Assembly (NCBI GenBank): GCA_964503455.1
Contig: CAZCZR010000004.1
Location: forward strand, 1-50,143
Direction: 5' to 3'
DNA length: 50,143 nt
Source: CAZCZR01 sp964503455
GTDB taxonomy: Bacteria; Bacillota; Clostridia; UBA1381
Shown here: in pieces, positions 27,773 to 36,628 of the stretch
Layout: the number at the start of each line of letters is the position of its first letter
Numbering within the stretch: position 1 is the first letter of the stretch
Translations under genes and position numbers: made by a program
Notes under the pieces: generated by a model
Told to the model about the DNA's origin: nothing
Seen by the model: only the letters and a program-made list of their open reading frames with translations
Databases searched by the model: none

Positions 27773-28494
27773 GAACAGGACACAAAACAGACGTCGGCAG
27801 GGTTCGCAGACTTAATGAGGACTCCTATTATGTAAACGAAGATGAAGATCTTCTTTACGGTATAGTAGCCGACGGCATGGGCGGTCATAAGGCAGGCGAG
27901 ATAGCCAGCGCAATGATGGTCGATATTGTAAAAAACCACATAAAAAACCGCGCTGAAGAAGGGCTTGATTATGTGGAGATGTCTGAGATAGTGCGTCAGG
28001 CTTTTTTGTCGGCGAACAATCTTATATATACATACGCGAAGTATAACGACAATATTATGGGCATGGGAACAACAGCTACCCTTGCCATGATATATGAGGA
28101 CCGAATTATAACGGCTCATGTGGGAGATTCACGCGCGTATGCAGTGGGTGAAGAGGTAAAGCAGATAACAAAAGATCATTCGTATGTGGCGGAGCTTGTT
28201 GCGCGCGGACTTTTAACGCCGGAGCAGGCAAAGCATCATCCTAAACGAAATTACATCACAAGAGCTATAGGCACCGAGGAAATTGTTAAGGTGGATATAA
28301 ACATACGCGCCTATAATGGCGAGGTGATCGCCGTATGCAGCGACGGACTGTTCAATTATGTTGATAACGAAAGCATGAAAAGAATTATCGACGGGAACGG
28401 CAGCCTGCAGAAAGCGGCGGAAATGCTTGTGGACATGGCTAATGACAAAGGCGGAAATGATAACATAACCGTGCTTCTTTTGGAAAGGAATTGA
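27769..28494 (+). CDS. prpC: PP2C-type Ser/Thr phosphatase (Stp/PrpC)
   Basis: 241 residues. Metal-dependent phosphatase opposing the kinase encoded next. Motifs RRLNEDSYY, DGMGGHKAGEIAS, HVGDSRAY and CSDGLFNYV supply the metal-binding aspartates. Start is TTG at 27769, overlapping the rlmN TGA and preceded by GCGAGGTGAT. The non-ATG start may keep its level low. Confidence 0.94.
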   Translation: MRTGHKTDVGRVRRLNEDSYYVNEDEDLLYGIVADGMGGHKAGEIASAMMVDIVKNHIKNRAEEGLDYVEMSEIVRQAFLSANNLIYTYAKYNDNIMGMGTTATLAMIYEDRIITAHVGDSRAYAVGEEVKQITKDHSYVAELVARGLLTPEQAKHHPKRNYITRAIGTEEIVKVDINIRAYNGEVIAVCSDGLFNYVDNESMKRIIDGNGSLQKAAEMLVDMANDKGGNDNITVLLLERN

Positions 28495-28498
28495 TAAT

Positions 28499-30661
28499 AT
28501 GAATGGTGAGAATTTAGTGGGCAGAACCCTTTTAAATAGATATGAAATACTTGAGCTTATCGGCAGCGGCGGCATGGCTACCGTATATAAGGCGCACTGC
28601 CATATGCTTAACAGGGACGTGGCTATAAAGGTTTTGAGAAGCTCTCTTCGCAGCGATGAAGCGTTTGTAAAGAATTTTTACAAGGAATCACAGGCGGCTG
28701 CAAGTCTGTCGCACAATAACATTGTATCGGTGTACGATGTGGGCGAAGAGGACGGTATCAGCTTTATTGTGATGGAATATGTTGACGGAATAACGCTGAA
28801 GGAATACATAAAGAGAAATACCCGTCTGCCGTGGCAGCAGGCGTGTGATTTTGCAATACAGATATGCCAGGCTCTTGAACAGGCACACGCAAAAAATATT
28901 ATCCACCGAGATATAAAGCCGCAGAATATTCTCCTTACGCATGACAAGGTGTGCAAGGTTACCGATTTCGGCATAGCGAAAGCCGTTGCGGCGGAAACGA
29001 TAGTTGTCGGCGGAGATACGCTCGGTTCGGTGCATTATATTTCGCCCGAGCAGGCAAGGGGCGGCTTTACAGACGCGAGAAGCGATTTGTATTCTCTCGG
29101 CGTGGTGCTTTATGAGATGCTTACCGGTGAGCTGCCGTTCAATGGCGAAACGGCTGTGGCTGTAGCGCTGCAGCATCTTGAAAAGGATCCGCCTGTTATA
29201 AAATGCGTGAGCCTTAATATACCCACGGAGCTTTCATATGTGGTATCAAAGGCTATGGCTAAGGAGCAGAGGAACCGTTATCAGACGGCGGAGGAATTTG
29301 CAAGCGATCTTCGCGCGGTGCTTGCAGAGGAGGTGCTGCCGAGCCGCGAGGAAGAGAACGCTATCTCTGACGAATCCACAAAAAAGATTGATGTTGACAA
29401 GGTGAAGCAGCTTCGCTCGGAGACTAAGCAGAACGCTGACAAGACAGCGCAGGAGGAAAGCATCAAGCCGGAAGAAGAAAAACATGATGACGATTATGAC
29501 GATGAATTTTACGAGGATGTTGATGAAGTGAACTCAAAGGCAAAAAAGAAAAAGCGTTCGGAAGAGAAGAAAAAACCGAAAAAGACTAAAAAGACAAAAC
29601 AGCAGAAAAAAGAGGACAAGCTTGCCACCATTCTCGCATTTGTAACGATAATTGTGTTTGCTGCGGCTATCTTCGGCGGATATACGCTTTTTCAGAGATC
29701 CAAGACAGCGGCTGTGCCGGATATAGTCAACAAAACGCTTGAAGAGGCGCAGACAGCCTTAAACGGAACGGGCTTTACGATTTCGGACAAGATAGAATAT
29801 GCCATTTCCGATACGATAGAGGACGGCAGGATAATATCTCAGGATCCTGAGGCGAAGGAGAGAGTATCGGGCAGCAAGGAAATCCGCGTCACTGTTTCGA
29901 TCGGTGCCACCGGCGGAGATACGGAAACACCGGATGTTACGGATATGACCGCTGAAAAGGCGATAGAGATCATAGTTGAGCGCGGGCTTACTTACGAGCT
30001 GATCGAGGAATTTAACGATGATGTGAAGGAAGGCATCGTTATACGCCAGTCTCCCGAAAAAGGCACCATGGTCAATAAAAACGAAAATATTAAGCTGTAC
30101 GTCAGCAAGGGTGTGCGTACCGCTACAGAGCCTCCTGTTGTAAAGAAGAACGTGCCAAATCTTGTCGGCGGTTCGATAGACAAGGCGAAGGAACTTCTGC
30201 AAAGCGCCGGACTTTCATTGGGAAGCGTGAAGCAGCAGCCTTCCGAAAGGACGAAGGGAACTGTAATAAGCCAGACCCCCGAATCCGGTAAGCAGATCTC
30301 AGAGGGCGGAACGGTAAGTGTTGTAATTTCTGCCGGCAGCGAGGAGAAGCCCACGGATAAGCCGGAGACTTCGGAGGCAACCAAAAAGCCTTCAAGCGAG
30401 GATGACAGCAATAGCGGCTCCAACAATTCCGACAATTCCGACAATTCGGAAAAAACGACAAAAACATTTACCGCGTATATCCCTCAGGACGGGGAGGACA
30501 GCGTAAGCGTTAAGATAACCGTGGACGGCAGCACCGTCTACAATAAGGTGCATCCGAGAGAGGACAAGAGCGTAAACATTGATATAACGGAATCTGGTAC
30601 CAAGACCGTTGAAGTGTTTATTGACGGGAAACTGACATCATCAAAGGATATAACATTCTGA
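28499..30661 (+). CDS. prkC: PASTA-domain Ser/Thr kinase (PrkC/Stk)
   Basis: 720 residues. Eukaryotic-like membrane kinase that senses peptidoglycan. Kinase domain about 15-275 with glycine loop GSGGMATVYKA, Lys44, HRDIKPQN, DFGIAKA and YISPEQA. Then an acidic/Lys-rich linker (KKKKRSEEKKKPKKTKKTK), one membrane helix near 375-395 and three PASTA repeats. After the PASTA region come a Ser/Asn-rich linker and an extra domain of about 70 residues that starts TFTAYIPQDGEDSVSV. It may bind the cell wall or a partner; I do not recognise it. Four bases after prpC. Confidence 0.94.
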   Translation: MNGENLVGRTLLNRYEILELIGSGGMATVYKAHCHMLNRDVAIKVLRSSLRSDEAFVKNFYKESQAAASLSHNNIVSVYDVGEEDGISFIVMEYVDGITLKEYIKRNTRLPWQQACDFAIQICQALEQAHAKNIIHRDIKPQNILLTHDKVCKVTDFGIAKAVAAETIVVGGDTLGSVHYISPEQARGGFTDARSDLYSLGVVLYEMLTGELPFNGETAVAVALQHLEKDPPVIKCVSLNIPTELSYVVSKAMAKEQRNRYQTAEEFASDLRAVLAEEVLPSREEENAISDESTKKIDVDKVKQLRSETKQNADKTAQEESIKPEEEKHDDDYDDEFYEDVDEVNSKAKKKKRSEEKKKPKKTKKTKQQKKEDKLATILAFVTIIVFAAAIFGGYTLFQRSKTAAVPDIVNKTLEEAQTALNGTGFTISDKIEYAISDTIEDGRIISQDPEAKERVSGSKEIRVTVSIGATGGDTETPDVTDMTAEKAIEIIVERGLTYELIEEFNDDVKEGIVIRQSPEKGTMVNKNENIKLYVSKGVRTATEPPVVKKNVPNLVGGSIDKAKELLQSAGLSLGSVKQQPSERTKGTVISQTPESGKQISEGGTVSVVISAGSEEKPTDKPETSEATKKPSSEDDSNSGSNNSDNSDNSEKTTKTFTAYIPQDGEDSVSVKITVDGSTVYNKVHPREDKSVNIDITESGTKTVEVFIDGKLTSSKDITF

Positions 30662-31536
30662 TGAAGGGAATTATCATCAAAGGCATCGGCGGGTTTTATT
30701 ACGTCAAAACGTCCGACGGCGAGATCCATGAGTGCAGGGCGCGCGGCGTTTTCCGGAAAGAGGGTATAACTCCCGCCATAGGTGACAGAACAGAGATTCA
30801 GATATTCAAAAACGGAAAGGGCAATATAACGGAGATAGAGCCGCGCAGCTCATATATGAAGCGTCCGCCTGTAGCTAATATAGACACTTTGCTTATAGTG
30901 GCTGCCGCCGCATCTCCCGACCCGAGCTTGTTTTTGCTTGACAAAATGATTATAAATGCCGAGATTTGCGCCATTACTCCCGCGCTTTGCATTAATAAGA
31001 GTGAGCTTGCCGACACGAAGCGGCTTCGCGAGATATATGAAAGTGCCGGATACAGGGTGTTTGAAGTGTCAGTGTATGAAAACAGCGGCATAGAGGAGCT
31101 TAAAAAATATATCGGCGGCAGATGCACCGCGTTTGCGGGACTTTCGGGAGTGGGCAAATCCAGTCTGCTCAATTTAATAACCGGCGGAAGTATGGAAACC
31201 GGCGCTGTGTCGGAAAAGATAAGCCGCGGCAGACATACGACGCGCCATGTGGAGCTTATACCGCTCGAAGGCGGCGGATATGTGCTTGACACGCCCGGTT
31301 TTTCATCGCTTGAGATAACCGGCGTAAAAGCGGAGGATCTTGGAAAGTATTTTCCCGAAATACGCGCAAATGCCGTATGCCGTTTCAGGGGCTGCTCTCA
31401 TCTGTCGGAGCCTGATTGCGGTGTGCGTGATGCTTTGGAGCGAGGCGAGATAGCAAAGGAACGTTTTGAAAGCTATAAGGCATTGTATGAGCAGCTTAAA
31501 AACGTAAAAGAATGGCAGCTTCAGGACAGACAGTAG
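30661..31536 (+). CDS. rsgA: Ribosome small-subunit GTPase RsgA
   Basis: 291 residues. Circularly permuted GTPase for late 30S maturation. OB-fold first, then G4-like INKSEL, P-loop GLSGVGKSSLLN, G3 DTPGFSSLE, and a C-terminal zinc knuckle CRFRGCSHLSEPDC. Overlaps the prkC stop by one base (TGATG). The prpC-prkC-rsgA order is classic. Confidence 0.95.
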   Translation: MKGIIIKGIGGFYYVKTSDGEIHECRARGVFRKEGITPAIGDRTEIQIFKNGKGNITEIEPRSSYMKRPPVANIDTLLIVAAAASPDPSLFLLDKMIINAEICAITPALCINKSELADTKRLREIYESAGYRVFEVSVYENSGIEELKKYIGGRCTAFAGLSGVGKSSLLNLITGGSMETGAVSEKISRGRHTTRHVELIPLEGGGYVLDTPGFSSLEITGVKAEDLGKYFPEIRANAVCRFRGCSHLSEPDCGVRDALERGEIAKERFESYKALYEQLKNVKEWQLQDRQ

Positions 31537-31577
31537 ACACGCTTACGGGCGGCCATACGATCGGAGGAATTTGAAAA

Positions 31578-32867
31578 ATGATATTATCGCCATCTATACT
31601 TGGCTGTGATTTCGGAGAACTGGATTCTCAGGTGAAAGAGGCATATGAGGCGGGAGCGGCATGGATCCATGTAGATGTAATGGACGGATGTTTTGTGCCG
31701 GAGGTAAGCTTTGGAGCGCCTGTTGTGCGCGGACTGAAAAAGCATACACGGGCATTTTTGGACGTGCATCTTATGGTGGAGTCTCCCGAAAACAGTATTA
31801 AGCTGTTTGCGGATGCAGGAGCAAGCGGCATTACATTCCATATAGAAGCGACAAAAAAGCCGGAGGAGTGCATCAGGCTTATAAAAGAGCGCGGACTTCA
31901 AACGGGTATTTCAATAAAGCCTGACACGCCCGTATCAGAAATAGAACCGTATCTTGAAAACATAGATATGGTTCTTGTAATGAGCGTGGAGCCCGGCTAC
32001 GGCGGACAGGATTATATGGAAAAGGTCAACGACAAGATAAGGTATATGCGCCGTAAAATGGGCGCGAATCTTAAAATTCAGGTTGACGGCGGCGTCAAGC
32101 CCTCAAATCTTGCGTCCATACTTGAGGCGGGCGCTGATGTAATAGTAGCGGGTTCTGCCATATTCGGCTCTGATATAAAAAAAGCCGTGCGTGAATTTAA
32201 ACACATAGCGTGCAAGACGGAACAGCGGCTTGGCATAGAAAAGAAAGCCGCGGTCATTTTGGGCGGCGTTATAAAGGATAAGGAGTACATAAAGAGCGTG
32301 ATACCCGACGGCGCAAGGATAATCTGCGCGGACAGAGGCTGTGACAGCGCTGTTGCCATGGGACTTATGCCCGATGCCGCCATAGGCGATTTTGATTCCG
32401 CGTCCGCCGAGCCTCCCTGCGGCGTAATACGCTATCCGTCAAGGAAGGATTACACCGACGGCGAGCTTGCTATTCGCTACGCCGTTGACAACGGCTATAC
32501 CGACATAACGGTTCTTGCCGCTACAGGCGGAAGGCTTGATCATGAAATAGCCAATATGCTTCTGCTGCGTTTTGCAGCGCCGGCTTACAGAGCGGTTATT
32601 ACAGACGAGCAAAATGATATATATTATATGAACGGAGAAATAACAATACATAAAAAGAAAGGTCATGTTCTGTCAATAATTCCTGTCGGCGGAGATATGG
32701 AGGGGGTAGTTACCGAGGGATTGGAATACGCCCTTTCGGGTGAAACGCTCCGATTTGCCGAAAGCAGAGGAGTAAGCAATATCATCACAGAGGATAAATG
32801 CAGAATAACCGCCCAAAAAGGCGAAAGCTTTGTTATTCTGTCAAGGGATATGGAGAATCGGATATGA
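31578..32867 (+). CDS. Fusion: ribulose-phosphate 3-epimerase + thiamine pyrophosphokinase
   Basis: 429 residues in one uninterrupted frame. Residues 1-212 are a full Rpe TIM barrel with metal and catalytic residues in HVDVMDG (H31, D33), LDVHLMV (H64) and QVDGGVK (D170), plus the phosphate loop GSAIFGS. Residues about 222-429 are a full thiamine pyrophosphokinase (ThiN): ADRGCDSAVAMGL, IGDFDS, DYTDGELAI, GGRLDHEIANM. About 10 residues link them. In related genomes these are two adjacent genes after rsgA; here no stop or start separates them. It would supply pentose phosphate epimerisation and thiamine diphosphate formation, the latter being the cofactor of transketolase. Confidence 0.93.
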   Translation: MILSPSILGCDFGELDSQVKEAYEAGAAWIHVDVMDGCFVPEVSFGAPVVRGLKKHTRAFLDVHLMVESPENSIKLFADAGASGITFHIEATKKPEECIRLIKERGLQTGISIKPDTPVSEIEPYLENIDMVLVMSVEPGYGGQDYMEKVNDKIRYMRRKMGANLKIQVDGGVKPSNLASILEAGADVIVAGSAIFGSDIKKAVREFKHIACKTEQRLGIEKKAAVILGGVIKDKEYIKSVIPDGARIICADRGCDSAVAMGLMPDAAIGDFDSASAEPPCGVIRYPSRKDYTDGELAIRYAVDNGYTDITVLAATGGRLDHEIANMLLLRFAAPAYRAVITDEQNDIYYMNGEITIHKKKGHVLSIIPVGGDMEGVVTEGLEYALSGETLRFAESRGVSNIITEDKCRITAQKGESFVILSRDMENRI

Positions 32868-34000
32868 TATACTTGGATAATGCGGCTACCGCTAAACCGT
32901 CAGAGGCGGCGGTAGCCGGTTTTTTGGAAGGAATAAAGAATTTCGGAAACCCGTCATCGCTTTATCGTCTGGGCATAGAATCGGAACGGCTGATACGTTC
33001 AAGCCGCAGCGTTATAGCAAAGTCGCTTGGCACGAAGCCCGCCAATATATTTTTCACATCGGGAGGCACCGAGTCGGACAATACGGCTATATTCGGAACC
33101 GCGCGCGCTTACAAAAAATTCGGCAAGCATATTATAACAACAAAGATCGAGCATCCGGCGGTGACGGAGGCTTTTAAGCGTCTTGAGGAGGACGGCTTTG
33201 AGGCTGATTACCTGAATGTGGATACTGACGGAGTTATAAGCCTTGACGAGCTTGAGAGCCTTCTGCGCCCCGATACCATACTTGTCAGCGTAATGCTTGT
33301 AAATAACGAAACGGGCATGATACAGCCTGTTGATAAAATAAAGGCGATGATGAGGGAAAGGTCACCGAGGGCGCTTCTGCATACAGACGCCGTTCAGGGC
33401 TACGGAAAAATACCGGTCACTCCGGAAAAATGGGGAGTGGATCTTTTAAGCGCGAGCGGTCATAAGATTCATGCTGTCAAAGGCACAGGCATACTATATG
33501 CCGGCAGGAGGATAGCGCCGTACATACTCGGCGGCGGTCAGCAGGAGGGTATGAGATCGGGAACTCAAAGCGCGGAGCTTGCCTGTTCGCTTGCGGCTGC
33601 TGTGTCGGAGACGGATCCTGTGAAAGATATGACTTATATGAAGGCGCTCCGTGAGCGTTTGAAGCAGCGCATAACAGAGGATATTGATCGCATACGCATA
33701 AACGGCGCGGATGAAAACAACGCCGGCAGCATACTGAACGTGTCCTTCCTCGGAGTGAGATCGGAGATACTTCTGCACTACCTTGAAGGCGAGGATATAT
33801 ACGTGTCTACAGGCTCTGCCTGCTCGTCCCACAAACCGCAAAAAAGTCATGTCCTCGCTGCCATGGGCAGAACCGATGCGGAGATCGATGGCGCTGTACG
33901 TTTCAGCTTTTCGCGCTTTACAACTATGGAAGAAATAGAAAAGACAGCGGATGCTCTAAAAAAATACGTGGCCCAGGTGAGAAAGTATACCGGACGCTGA
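32864..34000 (+). CDS. Cysteine desulfurase (NifS/IscS family, NifZ-like)
   Basis: 378 residues from ATG 32864, which overlaps the fusion gene stop (ATGA). PLP enzyme releasing sulfur from cysteine. Motifs: LDNAATAKPS, TSGGTESDN, ASGHKIHAVKG (PLP lysine), and STGSACSSH (sulfur-carrying Cys). It sits directly before thiI, matching the NifZ-ThiI pair of Bacillus that makes 4-thiouridine in tRNA. Confidence 0.92.
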   Translation: MIYLDNAATAKPSEAAVAGFLEGIKNFGNPSSLYRLGIESERLIRSSRSVIAKSLGTKPANIFFTSGGTESDNTAIFGTARAYKKFGKHIITTKIEHPAVTEAFKRLEEDGFEADYLNVDTDGVISLDELESLLRPDTILVSVMLVNNETGMIQPVDKIKAMMRERSPRALLHTDAVQGYGKIPVTPEKWGVDLLSASGHKIHAVKGTGILYAGRRIAPYILGGGQQEGMRSGTQSAELACSLAAAVSETDPVKDMTYMKALRERLKQRITEDIDRIRINGADENNAGSILNVSFLGVRSEILLHYLEGEDIYVSTGSACSSHKPQKSHVLAAMGRTDAEIDGAVRFSFSRFTTMEEIEKTADALKKYVAQVRKYTGR

Positions 34001-34020
34001 AAATACCGGAGGAGAACAGA

Positions 34021-35202
34021 GTGAAAGAAATAATTTTAGTAAAATACGGGGAGATTATATTAAAGGGCGGAAACAGACCGCGATTTGAACAGCTGCTTTT
34101 GCAAAATATACGCAACTCCATAAAAAATGTCGCCTCGGCAAAGCTAACACTGATGCAGGCAACGATATATATCGAACCGGAGGATGAAAACAAAACGGAT
34201 ATTATAATCGAACGTCTTGAAAAGGTGTTCGGTATTGTGTCAATAGCGCGCGCGGCTGTGTGCGAAAAAAATATGGAAAGCATATTCAAAACCGCTGTCG
34301 CTTACTGCGGTGACGAGTTAAAGCCCGGGGTGCGATTTAAGGTGGAAACCAAGCGCGCCGACAAGCAGTTTCCGATGACCTCCACCGAGGCATCCATGTC
34401 ATTGGGCGGTGATCTGCATGACCACTTTCCGGGACTTATAGTGGACGTGCATCATCCGGAGGTGACGGTTAAGGTCGAGATACGCGATTTTGCCGCGTAT
34501 GTGTATATAGAGCAGAACAAGGTCATGGGGCAGGGCGGTATGCCTATAGGTTCAGGCTCAAGAGCGACGCTGCTTTTGTCGGGCGGCATAGACAGTCCCG
34601 TTGCGGGGCATATGATAGCAAAACGCGGCGTGGCAATAGACGCGGTGAACTTTTTCAGCTTCCCTTACACAAGCGAACGCGCCAAGGAAAAGGTCATAGA
34701 GCTTGCGGGGATAGTATCACAGTATACGGCGGGAATGAATTTATATATCGTGCCGTTTACGGAGATACAGCTTGCTATACGCGACAACTGTCCTGAGGAG
34801 TATATGACTGTTATCATGCGCCGCTTTATGATGAGAATAGCGGAGCGTGTGGCAAGACGGCATAAGTCTGCGGCGCTTATCACTGGCGAAAGCGTGGGAC
34901 AGGTGGCAAGTCAGACAATTGCGGCGCTTGATACTACAAATGCCGTTGTGGATATGCCTGTGCTTCGTCCGCTTATAGGCATGGACAAAAATGAGATAGT
35001 GGAACGCGCGGAGAAGATCGGCACTTTTGAAACGTCGATCCTTCCCTATGAGGACTGCTGCACGGTGTTCACTCCGAAGCATCCGACAGTTAATCCCAAG
35101 CGCGAAAATATAGAAAAAGCGGAAAAGCGTCTTGATGTTGAGGGTCTTATTGAGGCTGCGATGGCAGGTATAGAAAGGATAGAGATCCTGCCCGAAGCAT
35201 AA
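34021..35202 (+). CDS. thiI: tRNA 4-thiouridine synthetase ThiI
   Basis: 393 residues from GTG 34021 after GGAGGAGAACA. Ferredoxin-like domain, THUMP domain, then PP-loop SGGIDSPVAGHM for uridine adenylation. No C-terminal rhodanese domain, like the Bacillus form, which takes sulfur from a partner desulfurase; the gene next door fits. CCTVF near the C-terminus holds a candidate sulfur-transfer cysteine pair. Confidence 0.94.
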   Translation: MKEIILVKYGEIILKGGNRPRFEQLLLQNIRNSIKNVASAKLTLMQATIYIEPEDENKTDIIIERLEKVFGIVSIARAAVCEKNMESIFKTAVAYCGDELKPGVRFKVETKRADKQFPMTSTEASMSLGGDLHDHFPGLIVDVHHPEVTVKVEIRDFAAYVYIEQNKVMGQGGMPIGSGSRATLLLSGGIDSPVAGHMIAKRGVAIDAVNFFSFPYTSERAKEKVIELAGIVSQYTAGMNLYIVPFTEIQLAIRDNCPEEYMTVIMRRFMMRIAERVARRHKSAALITGESVGQVASQTIAALDTTNAVVDMPVLRPLIGMDKNEIVERAEKIGTFETSILPYEDCCTVFTPKHPTVNPKRENIEKAEKRLDVEGLIEAAMAGIERIEILPEA

Positions 35203-35235
35203 GCCGCCGCTGTTATGAGAGGAGTCGATAGTAAA

Positions 35236-36474
35236 ATGAATGCGGAAATACTTGCCGTAGGCACAGAGCTGCTTATGGGCGAAATAGTGAATACGGACGC
35301 TCAGTATATAAGCGGACGTCTGGCGGAGATAGGCGTCAATGTATACCGTCATACAGTTGTAGGAGATAATCACGACAGGCTAAAGACGGCTGTCGCTGAA
35401 GCGCTTGAAAGAGCGGATGTACTGATCACATCAGGCGGCCTCGGGCCAACGCCAGATGATCTTACAAAAGAAGTCCTTGCGGAGTACGCGGGCGCGGAGC
35501 TTATAAAAAATGATGAGGCGCTTGCGCGCATGACGGATTATTTTAAAAGCTCCGGCAAGCAGATGACACAAAACAATGTCAAGCAGGCTATGATGCCCGA
35601 AGGCTCTTTTGTAATGCAGAACAATCACGGCACAGCGCCAGGCTGTATAATCGAAAAAAACGGCAAAATACTGATAATGCTCCCCGGTCCTCCGAACGAG
35701 CTGCAGCCTATGTTTGAGGAGTACGTTGTTCCGTACCTCAATAAAAAGACTCCGGATATGTTTTATTCAAAAGTATATCGTCTTTTCGGCATAGGAGAGA
35801 GCGCGGCGGCTGAAAAGCTTGACCGTCTTATGCGCGAGTCGGAAAATCCGACTGTTGCGCCATATGCCAAAACGGGAGAAGTGCGTCTGAGAGTGACGGC
35901 GCGCTGCAAGGATAAAGCTGACGGCGAACGTATTATATCCTCGGTCGAGCGCGAGATATACGATAAGGTCGGGGAATATATATACTCCTCCGACGGAAAG
36001 AGTCTGTGCGAAACAGTTGTTGATCTGCTTATGAAAAAGGGCATGACTATAGCAACCGCCGAAAGCTGCACAGGCGGATATATAGCCAAGCAGATCACAG
36101 ATATACCCGGCTCATCAGAGGTGTTCGGCGAGGGAATCGTGACTTATTCAAACGCGGCTAAGGTAAAGTATCTTAATGTATCTGAGGACACTCTTGCGGC
36201 TCATGGCGCCGTAAGCGAGGAAACGGCGCGTGAAATGGCGGAGGGACTTTTGAAAAATACCGGAGCGGATATAGCAGCCGCTGTTACGGGAATAGCGGGC
36301 CCCGGCGGAGGCACTGCCGAAAAGCCGGTTGGACTTGTATACGCCGCTGTCGCATCAAAAAAGGGCACGTATGTCAGAAAGCTTAATATCAAGGGCAGCC
36401 GACAAAAGGTAAGGGATATGACGGTTTTGAACGTTTTTGATATGGTGTTAAAGCGTGTCAAAGATGAGATATAA
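35236..36474 (+). CDS. cinA: CinA: competence/damage-inducible protein with NMN amidase domain
   Basis: 412 residues from ATG 35236 (ribosome site GAGGAGTC; the upstream in-frame ATG overlaps that site). N-terminal MoCF-like domain with GTELLMGEIVNTDAQ, GGLGPTPDD and PGPPNE; C-terminal CinA domain (about 255-410) with AESCTGG and AVTGIAGPGGG, which in other bacteria deamidates NMN or acts as a pyrophosphatase. recA does not follow, unlike in many Gram-positives; a terminator does. Confidence 0.93.
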   Translation: MNAEILAVGTELLMGEIVNTDAQYISGRLAEIGVNVYRHTVVGDNHDRLKTAVAEALERADVLITSGGLGPTPDDLTKEVLAEYAGAELIKNDEALARMTDYFKSSGKQMTQNNVKQAMMPEGSFVMQNNHGTAPGCIIEKNGKILIMLPGPPNELQPMFEEYVVPYLNKKTPDMFYSKVYRLFGIGESAAAEKLDRLMRESENPTVAPYAKTGEVRLRVTARCKDKADGERIISSVEREIYDKVGEYIYSSDGKSLCETVVDLLMKKGMTIATAESCTGGYIAKQITDIPGSSEVFGEGIVTYSNAAKVKYLNVSEDTLAAHGAVSEETAREMAEGLLKNTGADIAAAVTGIAGPGGGTAEKPVGLVYAAVASKKGTYVRKLNIKGSRQKVRDMTVLNVFDMVLKRVKDEI

Positions 36475-36492
36475 ATATATACCGCTATTAAA

Positions 36493-36529
36493 GAAGTCTT
36501 GGTCTTAACAGGTCAAGGCTTTTTTATTT
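36493..36529 (+). terminator. Terminator after cinA
   Basis: GTCTTGG paired (with G-U pairs) to TCAAGGC, then TTTTTTATTTT. It ends the long gene run that started near 18.8 kb. Confidence 0.75.
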
Positions 36530-36546
36530 TCTTGTTATTTTTTTCG

Positions 36547-36574
36547 TCATATCCTTCCTGCGTGAGCATATATA
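36547..36574 (+). promoter_or_regulatory. Candidate sigma-E promoter for spoIVA
   Basis: TCATATC (36547-36553; consensus KMATATT), 13 bases, then CATATATA (36567-36574; consensus CATACANT). Sigma-E controls spoIVA in Bacillus. A perfect 14-base palindrome GCGTCATATGACGC follows at 36601-36614, between this promoter and the ribosome site. Confidence 0.5.
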
Positions 36575-36628
36575 TATCCAAGAAGCAGAAAATTTAAACA
36601 GCGTCATATGACGCAGGGAGGATTAATA

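Noticed and set aside
30400..30455. Short tandem repeat
   Set aside because: It encodes the Ser/Asn/Asp-rich linker of the PASTA kinase, ordinary low-complexity coding sequence.
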